Shown here piece by piece: positions 1 through 7,149 of a stretch of 10,341 nucleotides of DNA. Origin of the DNA: MADRE2 sp964397015 (lineage in GTDB: Bacteria > Desulfobacterota > Desulfobacteria > Desulfobacterales > Desulfobacteraceae); contig CAYNHL010000128.1 in NCBI GenBank assembly GCA_964397015.1, forward strand, positions 1 through 10,341. The letters are read 5' to 3'. The notes below the pieces were generated by a model that saw only the letters and a program-made list of their open reading frames with translations, was not told where the DNA came from and ran no database searches. The number at the start of each line of letters is the position of its first letter. Position 1 is the first letter of the stretch. Both the position numbers and the translations under genes were made by a program.

Positions 1-1001
1 AGGTAAGGGTAATCAAAGGCATGGGGATCGCAGAATTTAAGCAGCAGAAACAACACACCGCCGGCGTTGTTTTCTTTTGCCAGGCGGACCAGGTTTTCTG
101 CCCGGGCAGACAGGCCGGCATGTTTTGCCGGACAGGGCATCCTGTGAACCAGGCGGTCTGCAATGGCGGTAACAGGATCGATATCTTCGTCCACACCGAG
201 GTCAAACCAGCGCTGTCCCGTGCAAAGATCATCACCCGCCACAACCGCACCAGCGCTTTCTATGATATCGTATACCCCTCTTGAATCACAGACTGCGCCG
301 GAAACCACAAGCCGCTTGCCAACCGCTGGGTCGGCCGGCACCTTTTGTTCAAGTGCAGGCACAATGGATTCAAGGAGACCTGCCGCGGTGCCGGCGTCCA
401 TAATCATGGAGCCCCTTACAATGGCGTATAGATCAGCGCCGGCCAGGGCGAAAGGGTTTTGGGACTTGATTTTGTACAACGCGGACAAAAGAGTGCGGAT
501 CCGGTTATAGAGCCTGATGGAACCGGCAAGGGCGCTGCCGGTGATCTTTCTGCCTGAAAGACTCTCCAGGTCGGCTTTGAACGTCTTTACCACGGACAGC
601 ATGTAGGCTCTGGCCGCCGGGGTGTCGAGCTTGACCGGGAGCACCATGTCGGCAAAAAAGGTGTATTTTCCCTGCAGCCGCCATATATCACTGAGCCGCT
701 GCATGGAATCACAGGTATGGGCAAACACGGCCCCGTGAAGATAATCCAGCCTGCCGGACAGGCTGTCCTCGAGAATTCCCCTCACCTGTGAACAGCAGTA
801 GGCCTGCAGGTGGTTTTCAGCCAGCTCGATATCCGGCCCGGAAGAGAACAGCCGCAAGGGATGAAACCCTGCCGCGTGAATCAGCTCCGCAGGCACATAG
901 GAACAAGGATACCCGATAATGCGGCCCGACCCTGCCCTGATCCTTTCCGCCACGGTCTGAGGCGCAAAAGCGGCCTCGTGAAATATCCGGATTTCATCCA
1001 T
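1..1001 (-). CDS. 2-hydroxyacyl-CoA dehydratase subunit D / HgdB-BcrC family protein, partial (C-terminus cut by window edge)
   Basis: This is the N-terminal 333 residues of an open frame that runs off the left edge; no stop is reached. Its layout matches the iron-sulfur subunits of 2-hydroxyacyl-CoA dehydratases and ATP-dependent benzoyl-CoA reductases (HgdB/COG1775). Visible family features are GYPCSYVPAELIHAAG near residues 30-45, a CC pair at 69-70, HTCDSMQRLSDIW at 95-107 and LKFCDPHAFDYP at 321-332. Cys69 or Cys70, Cys97 and Cys324 are spaced much like the three cluster ligands known in the family, so a [4Fe-4S] or larger cluster is likely. Known members need an ATP-dependent activator (HgdC type) and usually a second subunit; neither is in the window, though either could lie to the left. 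The ATG at 1001 is preferred over the ATG at 1007 because AAAGGG lies 6 bases before it. The substrate cannot be told from sequence; a double-cubane reductase relative is an alternative. Confidence 0.85.
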   Translation of the reverse strand, partial: MDEIRIFHEAAFAPQTVAERIRAGSGRIIGYPCSYVPAELIHAAGFHPLRLFSSGPDIELAENHLQAYCCSQVRGILEDSLSGRLDYLHGAVFAHTCDSMQRLSDIWRLQGKYTFFADMVLPVKLDTPAARAYMLSVVKTFKADLESLSGRKITGSALAGSIRLYNRIRTLLSALYKIKSQNPFALAGADLYAIVRGSMIMDAGTAAGLLESIVPALEQKVPADPAVGKRLVVSGAVCDSRGVYDIIESAGAVVAGDDLCTGQRWFDLGVDEDIDPVTAIADRLVHRMPCPAKHAGLSARAENLVRLAKENNAGGVLFLLLKFCDPHAFDYPY

Positions 1002-1007
1002 TGCCAT

Positions 1008-1013
1008 CCCTTT
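1008..1013 (-). promoter_or_regulatory. Shine-Dalgarno sequence of the dehydratase-subunit gene
   Basis: AAAGGG on the minus strand directly abuts the ATG at 1007 but lies 6 bases before the ATG at 1001. The spacing favours the second ATG as the start. Confidence 0.55.
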
Positions 1014-1050
1014 ATGGTGTCTTGTTTTTTTTAAGGAACTGCCTTGGTGG

Positions 1051-1079
1051 TCTATATATCGAACGCCGCGGCATGTCAA
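1051..1079 (-). promoter_or_regulatory. Candidate sigma-70 type promoter of the dehydratase-subunit gene
   Basis: A perfect TTGACA (1079-1074) is followed after exactly 17 bases by TATAGA (1056-1051), in the 97-base gap after the stop of the P-loop protein gene. Transcription would begin near 1044, about 43 bases before the ATG at 1001. The downstream gene could therefore be expressed separately from the arginine operon. This is a consensus match only. Confidence 0.6.
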
Positions 1080-1098
1080 GTCACCTGCCGGCAAAGGA

Positions 1099-2439
1099 TC
1101 AGGCCAGGCCATGGTCCTTGACGAACCGGGTCAGCACATCGTCAAGGTCTGGTTTGCCGATCTCCTGGAGGTCGTAGAAGACACGGGCACAGGGTTTGTC
1201 AATGTCGATGACCCGGGTTAAGTCAATCGGGGTCCCTATGATAACCGTATCGCAGTCCGTGGCATTGATGGTCGCCGCCAGGTCCTTGAGCTGCTGTTCA
1301 CCGTATCCCATGGCAGGCAGAAGCGTACCGATGTCCGGATAGGTTTCAAACGTGCCGACCAGTTTTCCGGTAATATAGGGCCGAGGATCCACAAGTTCTG
1401 CGGCGCGGAATTTTTTTGCAGCCACCACCCCGGCCCCGATCTTCATTTCACCATGGGTCAGGGTCGGGCCGTCTTCCACGACCAGCACACGTTTGCCGTG
1501 TATCCGCTCCGGGTGATCCACCCGGATGGGGGAGGCCCCGTCAATGACCACGGCCCCCGGATTGAGGTCGTCTATATTGTTCCTCACCGTCTGGATATCC
1601 TCCGGGCATGCGGAATCCATCTTGTTGATGACCACGACATCCGCTTCCCTCAAAGTGACTTCACCGGGATAGTAGCGGCGTTCATGTCCGGCGCGGTGCG
1701 GGTCCATGACCGTGATCATCAGGTCGGGCACATAAAAGGAAAAATCATTGTTTCCACCATCCCAGAGGATCACGTCACAGCCGTCCGGGTCATTTTCCGC
1801 AGCCCTCAGAATGGCCTCGTAATCCGCTCCTGCATAAATCACGTTGCCCCTTGTCACGTGGGGCTCGTATTCTTCCATCTCCTCGATGGTGCAGTTATTG
1901 TCGGAAAGATCCGACAACACGGCAAAGCGCTGCACCTTCTGGGCAATCAGGTCGCCGTAGGGCATGGGATGGCGCACCGCTACCACCTTGAGACCTTTTT
2001 CCATGAGGATTTCTATCACGCGCCGGGAAGTCTGGCTCTTGCCGCATCCCGTCCTGACAGCACATACGGCTACAACCGGTTTTGTGCTTTTGAGCTTGGT
2101 ATCCTTTCCGCCGAGCAGCACGAAATTTGCACCTGCCGCGTTGACTATGGCGGCCACGCCCATTACTTTCTGGTAGGTCACGTCGGAGTATGAAAAAATA
2201 CAGTAATCCACCTTTAAATCCCGGATAAGCCGGGGCAGGTCTTTTTCAGCGTAAATGGGGATGCCGTCCGGGTACATGCTGCCGGCCAGCGCCGCCGGGT
2301 ATTTCCTGTCGTCAATGTCCGGAATCTGCGCCGCGGTGAATGCCACCACGTTATAGTCTGCATTGTCACGGTAATAGGTGTTGAAATTATGAAAATCCCT
2401 TCCTGCGGCGCCGATGATCAGCACATTTTTCTTTGACAT
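1099..2439 (-). CDS. P-loop NTPase resembling cyclic 2,3-diphosphoglycerate synthetase (COG2403 predicted GTPase)
   Basis: The 446-residue protein starts with a Rossmann-like segment (NVLIIGAAGRDFHNFNTYY, residues 5-23). It continues into a SIMIBI-like nucleotide-binding domain: a P-loop region VRTGCGKSQTSR at 128-139, a Walker-B-like VILWDGGNND at 223-232 and INKMD at 271-275, which looks like the guanine-specificity NKxD motif. The residue that begins a strict Walker A is Val128 instead of Ala/Gly. Such proteins are commonly named cyclic 2,3-diphosphoglycerate synthetase after the archaeal enzyme that forms that solute from 2,3-diphosphoglycerate and ATP; the bacterial role is not established as far as I know. 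It is probably cytosolic, with no signal peptide or membrane segment seen. It follows arcA by 82 bases on the same strand, so a role tied to arginine or carbamoyl phosphate metabolism is inferred. The ATG at 2439 is chosen because GGAGG lies 4 bases upstream; the ATG at 2442 and the TTG at 2454 fit less well. Confidence 0.8.
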   Translation of the reverse strand: MSKKNVLIIGAAGRDFHNFNTYYRDNADYNVVAFTAAQIPDIDDRKYPAALAGSMYPDGIPIYAEKDLPRLIRDLKVDYCIFSYSDVTYQKVMGVAAIVNAAGANFVLLGGKDTKLKSTKPVVAVCAVRTGCGKSQTSRRVIEILMEKGLKVVAVRHPMPYGDLIAQKVQRFAVLSDLSDNNCTIEEMEEYEPHVTRGNVIYAGADYEAILRAAENDPDGCDVILWDGGNNDFSFYVPDLMITVMDPHRAGHERRYYPGEVTLREADVVVINKMDSACPEDIQTVRNNIDDLNPGAVVIDGASPIRVDHPERIHGKRVLVVEDGPTLTHGEMKIGAGVVAAKKFRAAELVDPRPYITGKLVGTFETYPDIGTLLPAMGYGEQQLKDLAATINATDCDTVIIGTPIDLTRVIDIDKPCARVFYDLQEIGKPDLDDVLTRFVKDHGLA

Positions 2440-2443
2440 CATT

Positions 2444-2448
2444 CCTCC
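2444..2448 (-). promoter_or_regulatory. Shine-Dalgarno sequence deciding the start of the COG2403-like gene
   Basis: GGAGG on the minus strand is 4 bases from the ATG at 2439 and only 1 base from the ATG at 2442. It lies inside the frame extended to the TTG at 2454, which argues against that start. Confidence 0.65.
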
Positions 2449-2460
2449 AATCAACTTTCA

Positions 2461-2499
2461 ATGTAAGCCAGTTAGTGTGAGCCGGGTACTTATGTAAGC
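2461..2499. repeat. Direct repeat ATGTAAGC, two copies 31 bp apart
   Basis: ATGTAAGC occurs at 2461-2468 and 2492-2499 within the 82-base gap between arcA and the COG2403-like gene. The start-to-start distance is close to three helical turns. I found no convincing promoter or intrinsic terminator in this gap. The repeat may be a regulatory site or chance. Confidence 0.35.
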
Positions 2500-2521
2500 A
2501 GGACGTATTGTAAAACCCGCA

Positions 2522-3778
2522 CTACCATTTCACCGCCCTTCGTCTCAGCGGCATGGTCATGCACCGTGCGCCTCCTCCTCCTCTTGCCAGCTCTGTCCCG
2601 AAAATGGTTATCACGTATTTTTCGTATGCCGTTGTATCTATCTTTTTGCTGAGAACATCCCTTGCCGGCAGGATGGCATAACCTGCCCTGTCCAGCTGGG
2701 CAATGGTATATTCATTGCGCCCGTAGCCGATAAGCTTACCCGGTCCCATGGCGAAAAAATTGGTGCCGCTGTGCCATTGCTCGCGCTTCTGGATCCAGAT
2801 GTCACCAGGCCCTCCGCACATAACCGGTTCAAGGTCCACTCCAAGCTTCCTTAGCGCCGCCAGGATATCTTTTTGCGGCTGGATGTTCACCTTGTGGTTT
2901 TCAACGGTTATGTGAAGGGTCTGCAGCTGGTTGGCCGCCCGTACCACGGGATCGTAAATCAGGCACTGGTGCCTGTCCAGCATTGTAAACACCATGTCCA
3001 GGTGAATGAACGACTCCGGTGACACCGGCAGCTCCTGGACAATGATATGCTTTTTGTTTTTTTGTTTTTTAAAATGATTCAGGATAAAATCTATTCCTGA
3101 AGAAGAAGTCCTGACACTGATCCCAATGACCAGGATATCATCTGTAATGACCAGGATATCTCCGCCTTCCGTGGTCAGTTCAGGCACCATCTCTTCAGTT
3201 CGCACGGGATTCACCGTGCGGGCCTCGATCATTGGATGGTGAGTGACTATACTCTCCATGATCAGGCTTTCTCTTTCCCTTACCGGCTTGGCCATGCGGT
3301 TTATAAGCACGGTATCACCGATACAGCTGGCCGCGTCCCTGGTAAAGAAAAAATTGTGAAGCGGCCGCAGTGAATAGCGCTCCGGGTCAAAATACCGGGT
3401 CAGGGTGTCCTTTTTCATGACAACACCTTCGATGAGCTGCCCGGCAAGATCCACCGTCGGCAATGCCATAAGGTCTTCCATGTCTTCGGTTATTGGTTCA
3501 TATCTTGAAATATCGGTCAAAAGGGACTGCCGGACCGTCTCATCCATGAGTATGTCCGTGAGAAGATCCTTGACAAGCAGCACCCGGGTATGTTTTTCAA
3601 GGGTCTGCTGAAACTGGAGGTATTCCTTTTTCACCTCCGACAGGTTCAAAATATCACTGTAAAGAGCCCGTTCCGCATTTTCAGGGGTCATGTTCTCGAC
3701 TTCCGGACCGGGTGCGTGAAGAATAACCGCTTCAAGCTCACCGATTTCAGAATCGACTGCCGCTGTGATCTTTTCCAT
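2522..3778 (-). CDS. arcA: Arginine deiminase
   Basis: ArcA hydrolyses L-arginine to citrulline and ammonia, the first step of the arginine deiminase pathway, in the cytosol. The 418-residue protein has the usual family length. The active-site residues are all visible: Asp148 in FFFTRD, Glu204 in TEGGD, His259 and Asp261 in FIHLD, and the nucleophile Cys406 in GGGGARCMTMPL close to the C-terminus. The N-terminal EIGELEAVILHAPGPEVENMTPEN is typical. The frame is open up to 3841, but the extra 21 residues are not family-like and run through a hairpin; AAGGA lies 7 bases before the ATG at 3778, which is therefore chosen. The gene follows rocD by 74 bases in the arc operon, an unusual order since arcA often comes first. 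A lysine-rich stretch (KKQKNKKH, residues 237-244) is encoded by long A-runs. Confidence 0.97.
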   Translation of the reverse strand: MEKITAAVDSEIGELEAVILHAPGPEVENMTPENAERALYSDILNLSEVKKEYLQFQQTLEKHTRVLLVKDLLTDILMDETVRQSLLTDISRYEPITEDMEDLMALPTVDLAGQLIEGVVMKKDTLTRYFDPERYSLRPLHNFFFTRDAASCIGDTVLINRMAKPVRERESLIMESIVTHHPMIEARTVNPVRTEEMVPELTTEGGDILVITDDILVIGISVRTSSSGIDFILNHFKKQKNKKHIIVQELPVSPESFIHLDMVFTMLDRHQCLIYDPVVRAANQLQTLHITVENHKVNIQPQKDILAALRKLGVDLEPVMCGGPGDIWIQKREQWHSGTNFFAMGPGKLIGYGRNEYTIAQLDRAGYAILPARDVLSKKIDTTAYEKYVITIFGTELARGGGGARCMTMPLRRRAVKW

Positions 3779-3785
3779 GCCGTTT

Positions 3786-3790
3786 TCCTT
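3786..3790 (-). promoter_or_regulatory. Shine-Dalgarno sequence of arcA
   Basis: AAGGA on the minus strand, 7 bases before the ATG at 3778 and just after the hairpin at 3797-3838. It supports the shorter ArcA start. Confidence 0.7.
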
Positions 3791-3796
3791 CCCCTC

Positions 3797-3838
3797 ATGC
3801 TCCGCCTTCTTTTGTAAATGCAAAAAAAGGCGGGGCAT
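3797..3838 (-). promoter_or_regulatory. Long intercistronic hairpin between rocD and arcA
   Basis: Two 17-base arms (3838-3822 and 3813-3797) with an 8-base loop form an RNA stem on the minus strand. It is interrupted by one A-C mismatch near the base and one G-U pair near the loop, with an uninterrupted CCGCCUU/AAGGCGG core. No U-run follows the 3' arm; the arcA Shine-Dalgarno region does. It is therefore more likely an mRNA stability, processing or translation element than an intrinsic terminator. Pairing is read directly from the sequence; function is inference. Confidence 0.65.
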
Positions 3839-3852
3839 CAAAGGGTCTTGAA

Positions 3853-5055
3853 TTAAAAGACCGTCCTGATCCTGTCCATGGCCCAGTCGATTTCCTCTCT
3901 GGTGATTACCAGGGGCGGTGCAAAACGGATAATGGTTTCATGAGTTTCCTTGGCCAGCACCCCGGCTTTCATCAAGGCTTCTGTATACTGTCTTGCCTTT
4001 CCGGCTTTTTTTGCAAGTTCAATCGCAATCAGCAGCCCTTTTCCCCGAACTTCCATGATCAGGTCAGACTTCAGGGCCCGAAGGCTGTCGATGAAGTATT
4101 TTCCCATCTCTTGTGACCGCTGTACCAGTTTCTCGTCGACAAGGACGTCCAGGGCGGCCGAAGCCACTGCACATGCCAGCGGGTTTCCTCCAAAGGTGGA
4201 CCCGTGATTGCCCGGCTTGAAAGCCACAGTCATCACTTCATCATCGGCCAGGACCGCTGAAACCGGATAGAAACCGCCTCCGAGGGCCTTGCCGATGGTC
4301 ACGATGTCCGGCTTGATATTGTCATGCTCATAGCAGAACAGCTTTCCGGTCCGGCCCAGGCCGGTCTGGATTTCATCGGTGACCAGCAGTACCTGCCTGT
4401 CTTTTGTAATACGCCGGCATTGGGCCAGGTATCCTTCAGGAGGGACAATCACTCCGGCTTCACCCTGGATGGGTTCAACCAGGAAAGCCACGGTATTGGG
4501 TCCTATAGCATCTTCGAGGGCTTTTGCATCCCCAAACTCGATGACCTTGAATCCAGGTGTGAAGGGACCGAACCCTTCCCGGCACAGGGGGTCTGTGGAA
4601 AAACCGCAGATGGTGGTGGTCCGGCCGTGAAAATTATTCCGGCAGACTATGATTTCAGCCTGTTCAGGCGCAACGCCCTTGACACTGTAACCCCAGCGGC
4701 GGGCAGCTTTGATGGCAGTTTCCACGGCCTCTGCGCCGGTGTTCATGGGCAGCGCCTTGTCAAACCCGGCAAGACGGGTGAGCTTCTCTAAAAACGGTCC
4801 CATGCGGTCGTTGTGAAAGGCTCTGGATGTCAATGTGAGCCTGTCCAGCTGTTCCTTGAGCGCGGCTGCTATCCCGGGGTGGTTGTGGCCCTGGTTGAGT
4901 GCGGAATAAGCTGACAGCATGTCCATGTATTTTACATCGTCCACGTCCGTCACCCAGACGCCTTTACCTTCCCGGATGACCACCGGAATGGGGTGGTAAT
5001 TATGGGCGCTGACTGTGTTTACCTGGTCGATATACTGCTGGGTTGAATTATCCAT
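3853..5055 (-). CDS. rocD: Ornithine aminotransferase (ornithine-oxo-acid transaminase)
   Basis: RocD is a PLP enzyme that moves the delta-amino group of ornithine to 2-oxoglutarate, giving glutamate-5-semialdehyde and glutamate. The 400-residue product has the class III aminotransferase fold signatures: LSAYSALNQGHNHP (48-60), LPMNTGAEAVETA (102-114), FLVEPIQGEAGV (191-202), TDEIQTGLGRTG (226-237) with PLP-binding Asp227, and TIGKALGGGFYPVSAV with Schiff-base Lys256. Tyr50 and Arg145 correspond to substrate-binding Tyr55 and Arg180 of human ornithine aminotransferase; His81 stands where that enzyme has Tyr85. These ornithine-type residues argue against acetylornithine aminotransferase. The ATG at 5055 has AAGGAAGGA 8 bases upstream, whereas the ATG at 5103 has no ribosome site. 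The position between arcB and arcA suggests it consumes ornithine made by ArcB. Confidence 0.93.
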   Translation of the reverse strand: MDNSTQQYIDQVNTVSAHNYHPIPVVIREGKGVWVTDVDDVKYMDMLSAYSALNQGHNHPGIAAALKEQLDRLTLTSRAFHNDRMGPFLEKLTRLAGFDKALPMNTGAEAVETAIKAARRWGYSVKGVAPEQAEIIVCRNNFHGRTTTICGFSTDPLCREGFGPFTPGFKVIEFGDAKALEDAIGPNTVAFLVEPIQGEAGVIVPPEGYLAQCRRITKDRQVLLVTDEIQTGLGRTGKLFCYEHDNIKPDIVTIGKALGGGFYPVSAVLADDEVMTVAFKPGNHGSTFGGNPLACAVASAALDVLVDEKLVQRSQEMGKYFIDSLRALKSDLIMEVRGKGLLIAIELAKKAGKARQYTEALMKAGVLAKETHETIIRFAPPLVITREEIDWAMDRIRTVF

Positions 5056-5063
5056 GATATGGG

Positions 5064-5072
5064 TCCTTCCTT
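5064..5072 (-). promoter_or_regulatory. Shine-Dalgarno sequence of rocD
   Basis: AAGGAAGGA on the minus strand ends 8 bases before the ATG at 5055. This rules in the shorter start rather than the ATG at 5103. Confidence 0.7.
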
Positions 5073-5112
5073 GGGTTATCGGGTTGTGGTTTGTTGTCTT
5101 CATTACAAAAGA

Positions 5113-6114
5113 TCAGTTTCCCAGGGTCGCGACCATGACAGCCTTGATGGTGTGCAGACGGTTTTCCGCTTCGTCGAAAACGACGGACGACTCTGATTCA
5201 AACACGTCATCAGTCACTTCAAGGGCCTCGAGGCCGTATTTCTGGAAAATTTCTTCACCGATTTTGGTGTGACGGTCATGGAATGCCGGCAGGCAGTGCA
5301 TGAACTTGACATCCGGATTGCCGCTCAGGTCCATGACAGCCTGGTTGACCTGGTACCCGGACAACAGCTTGATCCTTTCCTCCCAGACTTCGGCCGGTTC
5401 TCCCATGGACACCCATACATCGGTATATATAAAATCGACTCCCCTGACACCTTCTTCTACACTTTGAGTCAGGGTGATGCCGGCACCGGTGCCGGCAGCT
5501 ATATCCCGGCACTGGTCCACCAGGGCCTTGTTTGGCAGGCAGTCCGCGGGCGCGGCCGCCCTGAAATCCATCCCCATCTTGGCCGCACCCACCATGAGAG
5601 AATTGCCCATGTTGTTTCTGGCATCACCGAGGTAGCAGAACGATATCTCGTTCAAGGGCTTGGTACAGTGGGCCGCCATGGTCATGAAATCCGCCAGTAT
5701 CTGTGTGGGATGAAACTCATCTGTCAAGCCATTCCATACAGGGACACCTGCATACCTGCCCAGTTCTTCCACTGTTTCCTGGGCAAAACCCCTGTATTCT
5801 ATGCCGTCATACATCCTGCCCAGAACCCGGGCTGTGTCCTTCATGGATTCCTTTTGACCGATCTGCGAACCCGAGGGCCCGATATAGCTCACATGGGCTC
5901 CCTGGTCCAGGGCTGCTACCTCAAAGGCGCAACGGGTCCTTGTGGAGGCTTTTTCAAAAATGAGGGCGATATTTTTACCTTTAAGCCGCGGCTGCTCTAT
6001 TCCGGCGTATTTGGCTTTTTTCAAATCAACGGACAGGTCCAGTAAAAATTTGATTTCCCCTGGCGTGAAATCCAATAGTTTCAAAAAATTTCTGTTCTTC
6101 AAATTAAAAGCCAT
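5113..6114 (-). CDS. arcB: Ornithine carbamoyltransferase, catabolic type
   Basis: In this pathway the enzyme runs phosphorolysis of citrulline to ornithine and carbamoyl phosphate. The 333-residue protein carries the carbamoyl phosphate loop FEKASTRTR (53-61), HPTQ at 135-138, the ornithine-binding SMGEP at 236-240 and HCLP at 273-276. From recall, the N-terminus (MAFNLKNRNFLKLLDFTPGE) and the stretch around YLGDARNNMGNS (161-172) read closely like Pseudomonas catabolic ArcB, and the neighbours arcC and arcA support the catabolic role over biosynthetic ArgF. AGGAG (6127-6123) lies 8 bases before the ATG. The gene starts 28 bases after the arcC stop, so the two are almost certainly cotranscribed. 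Direction of reaction in vivo is inferred from context. Confidence 0.95.
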   Translation of the reverse strand: MAFNLKNRNFLKLLDFTPGEIKFLLDLSVDLKKAKYAGIEQPRLKGKNIALIFEKASTRTRCAFEVAALDQGAHVSYIGPSGSQIGQKESMKDTARVLGRMYDGIEYRGFAQETVEELGRYAGVPVWNGLTDEFHPTQILADFMTMAAHCTKPLNEISFCYLGDARNNMGNSLMVGAAKMGMDFRAAAPADCLPNKALVDQCRDIAAGTGAGITLTQSVEEGVRGVDFIYTDVWVSMGEPAEVWEERIKLLSGYQVNQAVMDLSGNPDVKFMHCLPAFHDRHTKIGEEIFQKYGLEALEVTDDVFESESSVVFDEAENRLHTIKAVMVATLGN

Positions 6115-6142
6115 GAAGCAATCTCCTGTTTGATAAGGGGTT

Positions 6143-7105
6143 TCAATCGTATTTCAATGTTATTTTTGAACCATAGGTTTTATCCATCAGCCGGGTGGAT
6201 TCCGTGATCACGCTCATGTCGCCGCCATGATCGATAAAATCCAGGCAGGCCCTGATTTTCGGCGCCATGCTGCCTTCGGCAAACATGCCCTGGTCCAGGT
6301 ACATCTGCGTATCCTTTCTATCCAGAAATTCCAGGATTTCCTGGTCTGGCCGGCCGTAATTCTTGTAGATATAGGGAACATCCGTCAGGATATACAGCTC
6401 GTCGGCGCCGATCTTTCCTGCCAGCAGGGACGAGGCCAGGTCCTTGTCTATTACCGCCTCGGCCGGGCGTACATTTTCATTTTCATCGATGTAAACCGGG
6501 ATGCCGCCTCCCCCCACTGCAATCACGATATGGCCCTGTTTTGCCAGTGTTCCGATTATCTTTTCATTGATGATACCGATGGGTTTAGGGGAAGGCACAA
6601 CACGCCGCCAGCCTCCGCCTGCCTTTACCTCCTCCTTGAATTCCCATCCTTTTTCAGCTGCCAGAAGATCGGCCTTTTCCCTGGTATAAATTCGTCCGAC
6701 CCTCTTGGTCGGGGCCTGAAATGCGGGATCGTCCCTGTCCACGATTACCTGGGTGACCAGTGTCACAACCTCCCGGTCGAGCCCATGCTTTTTCATGACA
6801 TTTCTCAGCATGCGCTCTATGATGTACCCCAGGCCGCCCTGGGTATCGGCCACACAGATGTCTAAAGGCATCTGGGGAATCTGGTATTTTTCCTCCCCGG
6901 CGTCGTTTCTCATGAGAATATTCCCCACCTGGGGGCCGTTTCCATGGCTCAAAACCAGCCCGTATCCCTCCTTGACCAGGAAAACCAGGCTCTCGATAGT
7001 GGCCAGTGCATTGTCCTCCTGCTCTTCTATGGTTCCCGCCTGGGTACCGCGCTGCAGCGCATTCCCCCCGAGAGCTACCACGGCCAGCTTGTTCAGTTTT
7101 TCCAT
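6143..7105 (-). CDS. arcC: Carbamate kinase
   Basis: ArcC transfers phosphate from carbamoyl phosphate to ADP, yielding ATP plus carbamate that decays to ammonia and CO2; this is the energy-yielding step of the pathway. The 320-residue protein belongs to the amino acid kinase fold family: VVALGGNALQRG (9-20), SHGNGPQVGN (53-62), the glycine-rich VGGGGIPV (197-204), DKDLASSLLA (220-229) and FAEGSMAPKIRA (275-286). The frame is open to a TTG at 7138. The ATG at 7105 is preferred because ALGGNAL then falls at the usual distance from the N-terminus, and a TATAAT box lies inside the longer version. No strong Shine-Dalgarno precedes 7105 (CAGG is about 12 bases away), so a TTG or GTG start just upstream is possible. 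It is the first enzyme gene of the operon. Confidence 0.95.
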   Translation of the reverse strand: MEKLNKLAVVALGGNALQRGTQAGTIEEQEDNALATIESLVFLVKEGYGLVLSHGNGPQVGNILMRNDAGEEKYQIPQMPLDICVADTQGGLGYIIERMLRNVMKKHGLDREVVTLVTQVIVDRDDPAFQAPTKRVGRIYTREKADLLAAEKGWEFKEEVKAGGGWRRVVPSPKPIGIINEKIIGTLAKQGHIVIAVGGGGIPVYIDENENVRPAEAVIDKDLASSLLAGKIGADELYILTDVPYIYKNYGRPDQEILEFLDRKDTQMYLDQGMFAEGSMAPKIRACLDFIDHGGDMSVITESTRLMDKTYGSKITLKYD

Positions 7106-7126
7106 CCGCACCACCAACCTGCTTGA

Positions 7127-7132
7127 ATTATA
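7127..7132 (-). promoter_or_regulatory. Candidate -10 box of the arc operon promoter
   Basis: TATAAT, a perfect -10 consensus on the minus strand, lies 22 bases before the arcC ATG. The expected -35 position has no TTGACA-like sequence and instead overlaps the inverted repeat at 7150-7163. That is the usual look of a promoter needing an activator. A leader of roughly 15 bases would result, which is short. Confidence 0.45.
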
Positions 7133-7149
7133 TGCCAAACTCCATAATC

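Noticed and set aside
1453..2193. A 246-codon open frame on the plus strand.
   Set aside because: It is antisense to the COG2403-like gene, has no recognisable motif, and is a by-product of GC-rich codon use in the real gene.
3797..3838. Intrinsic terminator after rocD.
   Set aside because: No U-run follows the stem in the transcribed direction; the arcA ribosome site follows instead.
3779..3841. Extended ArcA start giving 21 extra residues.
   Set aside because: The extension runs through a strong hairpin and is not family-like, while AAGGA is well placed before the ATG at 3778.
5269..6045. A 258-codon open frame on the plus strand, and similar antisense frames at 6227-6865 and 7305-7985.
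   Set aside because: Each lies opposite a strongly recognised gene (arcB, arcC, regulator) and shows no family features.
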